A DNA stretch of 10,585 nt from Verrucomicrobiia bacterium (lineage in GTDB: Bacteria; Verrucomicrobiota; Verrucomicrobiia; Limisphaerales; DTLC01), in the NCBI GenBank assembly GCA_025061935.1, contig JANWZY010000095.1:1-10585 (forward strand). The letters run 5' to 3'. The notes under the pieces are model-generated. The model worked only from the letters and a program-made list of their open reading frames with translations. It did no database searches and had not been told where the DNA came from. Below, piece after piece: positions 7,055 through 10,585 of this stretch. Position numbers and translations under genes: made by a program. Position 1 is the stretch's first letter, and each line of letters begins with the position of its first letter.

Positions 7055-7465
7055 TTAGTTGGATCTGAACAAGTCGTCGCAATTGGGCGCCGAACTGTCT
7101 TCGAAGACCTTGTTTGGCCCGGCCGAGCGGATAAGCACACTGTTGGCTGTGAAATAGAACTGGAGCGGGGTGCCCCACGGATCCACGATTTCGCCCTTTT
7201 GGTTCAGGTCGCTCTTGCGTACAGCCAGGATGACGATCTTCTTGTCGCCGTGTCCAGAAAGCGCCCTTGCTATGTCCAGATTGTTGCCAGTGGGATAGGC
7301 GCCTGCGAATTCTTTGTACTGCTGGAGCGCGAACAGGAGGTTTTCGGCGTCTTCGTTAAACTTGGCAATGCGCGGGTCAATGCGTGTACGTGACGCCCGC
7401 AATGTTTGCCAGCCGACGCACACTGCCAGCACGACGAGCAGCACCGCCAGTATCGCCTTTTTCAT
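7055..7465 (-). CDS. Small membrane-anchored protein with GspG-like C-terminus
   Basis: From ATG 7463-7465 the protein has 136 residues: MKK, one hydrophobic span at about 4-19, then an exported domain. A helix (about 30-53) is followed by YPTG and then DPWGTPLQFYF at 95-105 and SAGPNKVFED, which mirror the DPWG.P..Y and S.GADG..G.ED part of type II secretion major pseudopilins (GspG/PilE-like). It lacks the prepilin peptidase site (G-F-T-L-I-E), so it is not an ordinary processed pilin. Cys16 is not in a good lipobox (LAVC). A longer frame begins at TTG 7495, but ATG-MKK directly before the hydrophobic span is the better start. It lies 34 bases after the lacI stop, so it may be co-transcribed with it. 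Its biological role is unknown. Confidence 0.7.
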   Translation of the reverse strand: MKKAILAVLLVVLAVCVGWQTLRASRTRIDPRIAKFNEDAENLLFALQQYKEFAGAYPTGNNLDIARALSGHGDKKIVILAVRKSDLNQKGEIVDPWGTPLQFYFTANSVLIRSAGPNKVFEDSSAPNCDDLFRSN

Positions 7466-7499
7466 GCTTAGCCATACATGCAGTTTGGATACCAAGTTT

Positions 7500-8528
7500 T
7501 TACTGGCCGGTCTTTGTGCGTGCGGGGCCGGTGCTGGCCCTTATGATCAGTTCGGTGCCGAGTTGTACCGGGTCCGGCTTTTTGCCGCCGAGCAAATGGG
7601 TGAGCACGTTAAACGCTGCTTCGCCCAGACCGTGCTTGGGCTGGCGCACTGTGGTGAGAGGTACGCGGAAATACTCGGCTGCCATGATATTTCCGAAGCC
7701 CACGATGGAGAGTGTATCTGGGATCGCGATGTTGTGTTTGAGTAATAACTCTGCGCACCCGATGGCGGCCATGTCGGTCGCGGCTTGCACAGCGGTGGCA
7801 TTGCAGGACTCAGCCAGCATTTGTTGCGCGGCTTTTGTGCCGTCTTCGATTGTGCTGCCCGCTTGAAAGACCAGCTTGTCGTCGAGTTCGAGCCCTGCTT
7901 CGCGCAGAGCGGCTCTGTAACCTTCAAGGCGCCGTTGTGCCCACGGCGCCAAGAGCGGGCCGGTCAAAAATGCGATGCGCGTGTGGCCGAGCTTGAGCAG
8001 GTGTTGAGTAGCAGCGCGACTGCCGCCGATGTCGTCGCACTCTACGTTGACGAATTCGCGGCAGTAACTCGTCGTGGGGCCCAGTATAACTGTTGGGACA
8101 CCCCGGTGCTGGAGCTCGCGGTAGGTGCGCACTTCGTCTGCCGGCCTGTATGCCGGGCAAATTAGGAGTCCTTCGACACGGCGTGACAGGAGCCGGATGA
8201 TGTTCGAGTCTTCGCGTTCGGGGATGTTATGTGTTTGGGCCAGGATAAGTTCATAGCCCAGTTCGTGGGCTTTGTCTTCTATTGCCATGACCATGCGGGC
8301 GAAGATCGGGTTTGCGATACTTGGGATTACAAGCCCGAGCAATTTGGTCTTGCGGTAGCGTAGGCCGCGCGCGACGCTGTCTGGCACGTAGCCCATTTGC
8401 TGTGCGAGCAGCTTGATCCGCGTTTTCGTCTCGGCCGAAATATCCGGCGCGTCGCGCATGACCTTCGAGACCGTCATAAGCGAAACGCCTGCGCGCGCTG
8501 CGATGTCTTTTAGTGTGACGGTTCCCAT
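7500..8528 (-). CDS. LacI-family transcriptional regulator
   Basis: The 342-residue protein starts with a LacI helix-turn-helix (VTLKDIAARAGVSLMTVSKVM, residues about 4-24) and the hinge helix region (SVARGLRYRKTKLLGLVIP), followed by a periplasmic-binding-protein-like effector domain that includes SIANPIFARMV and the usual C-terminal half. Such proteins bind palindromic operators as dimers and respond to sugars or nucleosides. The effector cannot be read from sequence. ATG 8528 is preferred to TTG 8534, giving MGTVTLKD as the N-terminus. The nearby kduI-kduD operon or the zwf-pgl pair are possible targets, but they are not adjacent. A strong inverted repeat 25 bases upstream of the start could be its own operator or the nadK terminator. 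Confidence 0.92.
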   Translation of the reverse strand: MGTVTLKDIAARAGVSLMTVSKVMRDAPDISAETKTRIKLLAQQMGYVPDSVARGLRYRKTKLLGLVIPSIANPIFARMVMAIEDKAHELGYELILAQTHNIPEREDSNIIRLLSRRVEGLLICPAYRPADEVRTYRELQHRGVPTVILGPTTSYCREFVNVECDDIGGSRAATQHLLKLGHTRIAFLTGPLLAPWAQRRLEGYRAALREAGLELDDKLVFQAGSTIEDGTKAAQQMLAESCNATAVQAATDMAAIGCAELLLKHNIAIPDTLSIVGFGNIMAAEYFRVPLTTVRQPKHGLGEAAFNVLTHLLGGKKPDPVQLGTELIIRASTGPARTKTGQ

Positions 8529-8553
8529 AGGCAACGGTTGGGGGTAGTGGGTT

Positions 8554-8573
8554 AAATCCCGGCTCCGGGATTT
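8554..8573. repeat. Perfect inverted repeat between nadK and lacI
   Basis: Arms AAATCCCGG (8554-8562) and CCGGGATTT (8565-8573) are exact complements around two bases. It lies in the 76-base gap between the nadK stop and the lacI start. As RNA it gives an 8-bp stem with a 4-base loop. On the minus strand it is followed by AACCC rather than a T run, so it is a weak Rho-independent terminator. The two-fold symmetry and its place 25 bases before the lacI ATG also fit an autoregulatory operator. The sequence does not decide between these. Confidence 0.55.
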
Positions 8574-8604
8574 GTTTCCAGCTCGGGCATGCGTATGCAG
8601 CAGT

Positions 8605-9489
8605 TCATACGCTTGCGCCGCGCCAGTGTAGTTTCCGGCGCAGCGTTTCGAAAAATGAAATGCCCGCCGGGTGCACGAGCGTGACCGTTTTGTGGCTACG
8701 CCGGATGGTGACTGTGTGTCCCTCGGCCAGCTCGCAACTTTCCTGGCCGTCGGCGCTGAATATGGCGTGTGCTTTCGAATTGATGACCCGTATCTGAATG
8801 ATCGAGTCTAATCCGGCAATGAGTGCGCGATTCGACAACGTGTGCGGGCATATGGGCGTTATTGCGAACACGTCTGCGTCCGGGCAGATGACCGGGCCGC
8901 CCGCTGCGAGCGAGTAGGCGGTCGAGCCTGTGGGTGAACTGACAATTAATCCGTCGCATCTGTATCTTGTCATTAGTTCACCGTTGATGTGCACCTCCAG
9001 TTCGATCAAGCGCGGTGTAGCTCCGCGAACCACGACGAAATCGTTCAGCGCTTCATGGCGCGTAGCTTCATCGCCGCAGTTCGCTTCGGCTGCGATTAAC
9101 GTCCGCCTTTCAAGCGTGATTTTGCCGTGCCAAACTAGCTGTAGCCCGTGTTCGAGTTCGTCTGCTGCAATTGGCGTCAAAAATCCGAGGCCGCCCGTGT
9201 TAATGCCGAGTATGGGCGTGGTCAAGCCTGCTACTTCGCGTGCTACGCGCAGCAGCGTGCCGTCGCCGCCTACAACCAGGAGCAATTCGACGTTGCGTGC
9301 CAGTGCGCGGGTCGTGGGGCACGACGTCGCCCCCAGTTGCGCGGCAACTGTGGTGCGCGCGTCGGCGAACAGGCGCCGGCCCGTGCGGCAAACGATCTCC
9401 GCAATTTTGCGCGCCAAAGGGATGAACTCGGCCTTCTCCGTATTGCCGGTGAGGCCGACGCGGTCGAACTTTTTAGCTCGTTTTTTCAA
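8605..9489 (-). CDS. nadK: NAD kinase
   Basis: NAD kinase phosphorylates NAD+ to NADP+ and is the sole source of NADP in most bacteria. The 294-residue protein carries GGDGT at 74-78, NTGGLGFLT at 97-105, TGSTAYSLAAGGPV in the middle and TPICPHTLSNRAL toward the C-terminus, the full set of family motifs. The only usable start I find is TTG 9487-9489, which overlaps the tlyA coding end by 17 bases, so translation is probably coupled to tlyA. No Shine-Dalgarno site is visible. The order tlyA-nadK is a known neighbourhood, in many bacteria followed by recN; here a LacI regulator follows instead. NADP supply links it functionally to zwf in the same window, though that may be chance. Confidence 0.95.
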   Translation of the reverse strand: MKKRAKKFDRVGLTGNTEKAEFIPLARKIAEIVCRTGRRLFADARTTVAAQLGATSCPTTRALARNVELLLVVGGDGTLLRVAREVAGLTTPILGINTGGLGFLTPIAADELEHGLQLVWHGKITLERRTLIAAEANCGDEATRHEALNDFVVVRGATPRLIELEVHINGELMTRYRCDGLIVSSPTGSTAYSLAAGGPVICPDADVFAITPICPHTLSNRALIAGLDSIIQIRVINSKAHAIFSADGQESCELAEGHTVTIRRSHKTVTLVHPAGISFFETLRRKLHWRGASV

Positions 9490-10219
9490 GCAGCACGAAG
9501 AATTCTACGTTTCCGGCCGGCCCGCGCAATGGCGACTCGACCTGGCCGCACCATTGTACTGCGCCGGTCTGCTCGGCGAAAAGCTTCAATTCGGCCAGCA
9601 CGCGTTGATGGATTGCGGGATCGGTTATTACGCCTTTGCCGCGTGCGGCCTCGCGTTTGCCAGCTTCGAATTGCGGCTTGACCAGTGCCAGTATGTTGCC
9701 GCCGCGCCGCACAAGCGTAATTACTGCCGGAATGATTTTGCGCAGCGAAATGAACGAGCAATCGATTAGAGCCAAATCCACGGGTGCAAAGCCCGCTGGC
9801 ATCTTTTCCGGTGTTAGATATCGCGCGTTGATGTTTTCCATCACGACCACTCGCGGGTCGGTGCGGAGTTTCCAAGCCAGTTGGCCGCGTCCGACGTCCA
9901 CAGCATAGACTTTGCTGGCGCCGTGTTGGAGGGCGCAGTCGGTGAATCCGCCGGTGCTGGCGCCGATGTCAACCACGACGCGGCCGGTGAGGTCGAGGCC
10001 GAAATGGCGAAGTGCGTGTTCGAGTTTATCACCCCCGCGGCTCACGTACCGCGGCGCGCTTATGAGGGTGATGCTGTCTGTTTGGCGGACGGCCCGGCTC
10101 GGTTTGAGTGCAGGCTGGTTGTTGACAAGGACTTGGCCGGCTAAGACGATGCGCTTGGCCTGTTCGCGGCTGGCGCACAAGCCGCGTTCGACAAGCGCCT
10201 GGTCAAGTCGCTTGGGCAT
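9473..10219 (-). CDS. tlyA: TlyA-family rRNA 2'-O-methyltransferase (S4 plus FtsJ-like domains)
   Basis: The protein has 248 residues. An S4 RNA-binding domain occupies about 3-60 (RLDQALVERGL...AKRIVLAGQVLVN). It is followed by SRGGDK at 60-65 and a Rossmann methyltransferase domain with DIGASTGGFTDC at 84-95 as the SAM motif. The K-D-K-E tetrad of the FtsJ type is complete: Lys65, Asp153, Lys181 in VKPQFEAG, and Glu239. In mycobacteria TlyA methylates cytidines in 16S and 23S rRNA and affects capreomycin sensitivity; relatives are often labelled hemolysin A, a misleading name. The substrate here is inferred only from the family. ATG 10219 is directly preceded by the right arm of a nested inverted-repeat leader, and nadK overlaps its end by 17 bases, suggesting one operon. 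Confidence 0.93.
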   Translation of the reverse strand: MPKRLDQALVERGLCASREQAKRIVLAGQVLVNNQPALKPSRAVRQTDSITLISAPRYVSRGGDKLEHALRHFGLDLTGRVVVDIGASTGGFTDCALQHGASKVYAVDVGRGQLAWKLRTDPRVVVMENINARYLTPEKMPAGFAPVDLALIDCSFISLRKIIPAVITLVRRGGNILALVKPQFEAGKREAARGKGVITDPAIHQRVLAELKLFAEQTGAVQWCGQVESPLRGPAGNVEFFVLLEKTS

Positions 10220-10220
10220 G

Positions 10221-10291
10221 CCGGTCTGAATTTAACACCCCTCCGGTTTTGGGTCAGGCTTTAAAACCGGGACATCTCCGGATCAGACCGG
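10221..10291 (-). promoter_or_regulatory. Nested inverted-repeat leader before tlyA (candidate RNA element or terminator)
   Basis: Outer arms CCGGTCTGA (10221-10229) and TCAGACCGG (10283-10291) are perfect 9-bp complements. Inside them CCGGTTTT (10243-10250) and AAAACCGG (10263-10270) form a second perfect 8-bp stem with a 12-base loop. Read on the minus strand, the outer stem ends one base before the tlyA ATG, and a purine-rich GGAGGGG (10238-10244 on +) lies between the stems, about 18 bases from the ATG. The layout could end the upstream transcript or control access to the tlyA start. No known riboswitch class is recognised. Confidence 0.45.
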
Positions 10292-10313
10292 GGAAATTGC
10301 GGAGTCTATGCGG

Positions 10314-10585
10314 TTAATCGCGCGTTTTGACATTCAGCAACCGCTCTTGGACCATGCGGAAGTTATGCATGAACATTGCGTTATCCGCCACGGCTTTTTC
10401 GATTAGCTGGCGGAGCAGGAACAGCTCGCTCGGATTGATGACTGCGTGCACGCTTTGCTGGAATGCTTGCATTGGCGTGAAGGTTTGGAACGAGTCGCCA
10501 ATCAAAATGATTGTTGCGTGCCTGCGCTGGCTCATCGGCATCTGCTGGAGCGCGCGGAGCGTCGTGTTTTCTGCGAGCGAGTTCG
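10314..10585 (-). CDS. C-terminal fragment of an unrecognised protein (partial)
   Basis: The frame ends at TAA 10314-10316 and is open to the right edge, so the start is outside the window and about 89 residues are visible. They include a short hydrophobic strand (ATIILIGDSFQTF) preceded by LRALQQMPMSQRR, then a largely helical tail with SELFLLRQLIEKAVADNAMF and HNFRMVQERLL. There is no signal peptide, metal motif or membrane span in this piece. I do not recognise the family. It is transcribed toward tlyA, 94 bases away, and could belong to the same transcription unit unless the inverted repeats between them act as a terminator. An internal ATG at 10541 should not be taken as the start, because the frame continues upstream without a stop. 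Confidence 0.6.
   Translation of the reverse strand, partial: NSLAENTTLRALQQMPMSQRRHATIILIGDSFQTFTPMQAFQQSVHAVINPSELFLLRQLIEKAVADNAMFMHNFRMVQERLLNVKTRD

Noticed and set aside
8930..9769. 279-residue open frame on the plus strand opposite nadK and tlyA
   Set aside because: It is long only because the opposite strand has few stops in that frame. Composition is Ser/Arg/Ala-rich with no motif, and both genes opposite it have complete catalytic motifs.
1..10585. tRNA, rRNA, CRISPR array, insertion sequence, phage or toxin-antitoxin genes
   Set aside because: I looked for spaced direct repeats, transposase motifs, terminal inverted repeats, tRNA-like cloverleaf sequences and small paired genes, and saw none that could be supported.

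Overview
The window looks like a chromosomal, mostly housekeeping segment from a Verrucomicrobiota-like bacterium, possibly of the Pedosphaera/Limisphaera type. This is an inference. It rests on the secreted-protein C-terminus at the left edge (an 'STNLTTW...RFYRAV' ending of a kind common in that phylum), the FHA plus zinc-finger protein, the GspG-like small exported protein, weak Shine-Dalgarno sites and frequent GTG/TTG starts. The sequence is moderately GC-rich by eye. I see no tRNA, rRNA, CRISPR array, insertion sequence or phage gene.

Layout: (1) 2-4398, all on +: the tail of a secreted protein, then coaE (dephospho-CoA kinase), mtnP (methylthioadenosine phosphorylase), zwf (glucose-6-phosphate dehydrogenase) and pgl (6-phosphogluconolactonase). 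zwf and pgl are 20 bases apart and form the two-step oxidative pentose-phosphate entry module. (2) 4444-6129, on -: kduI then kduD, two consecutive steps of unsaturated-uronate (pectin or other polyuronate) catabolism leading to 2-keto-3-deoxygluconate. (3) 6130-6429: a gene-free stretch of about 300 bases between divergent kduI and an FHA-domain gene. (4) 6430-6993, on +: the FHA plus cysteine-rich zinc-finger protein. (5) 7055-10585, on -: read in transcription order, the tail of an unrecognised protein, a leader with nested inverted repeats, tlyA (S4-domain rRNA 2'-O-methyltransferase family), nadK (NAD kinase, overlapping the end of tlyA), a 9-bp-arm inverted repeat, a LacI-family regulator, and a small membrane-anchored GspG-like protein.

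How the genes relate: zwf and pgl make NADPH and 6-phosphogluconate, nadK supplies the NADP+ that zwf uses, and kduI/kduD channel uronates to 2-keto-3-deoxygluconate. If the cell has Entner-Doudoroff enzymes elsewhere, both branches would meet at KDPG. No gnd, edd, eda or kdgK is visible here, so that link is inference. The LacI regulator may control a sugar pathway, but no effector or operator can be assigned from sequence.

I did not find a clear new multi-gene system. The most interesting items are the nested inverted-repeat leader directly before tlyA, the inverted repeat between nadK and lacI, the FHA/zinc-finger protein, the pseudopilin-like protein without a prepilin signal, and the unrecognised C-terminal fragment at the right edge.
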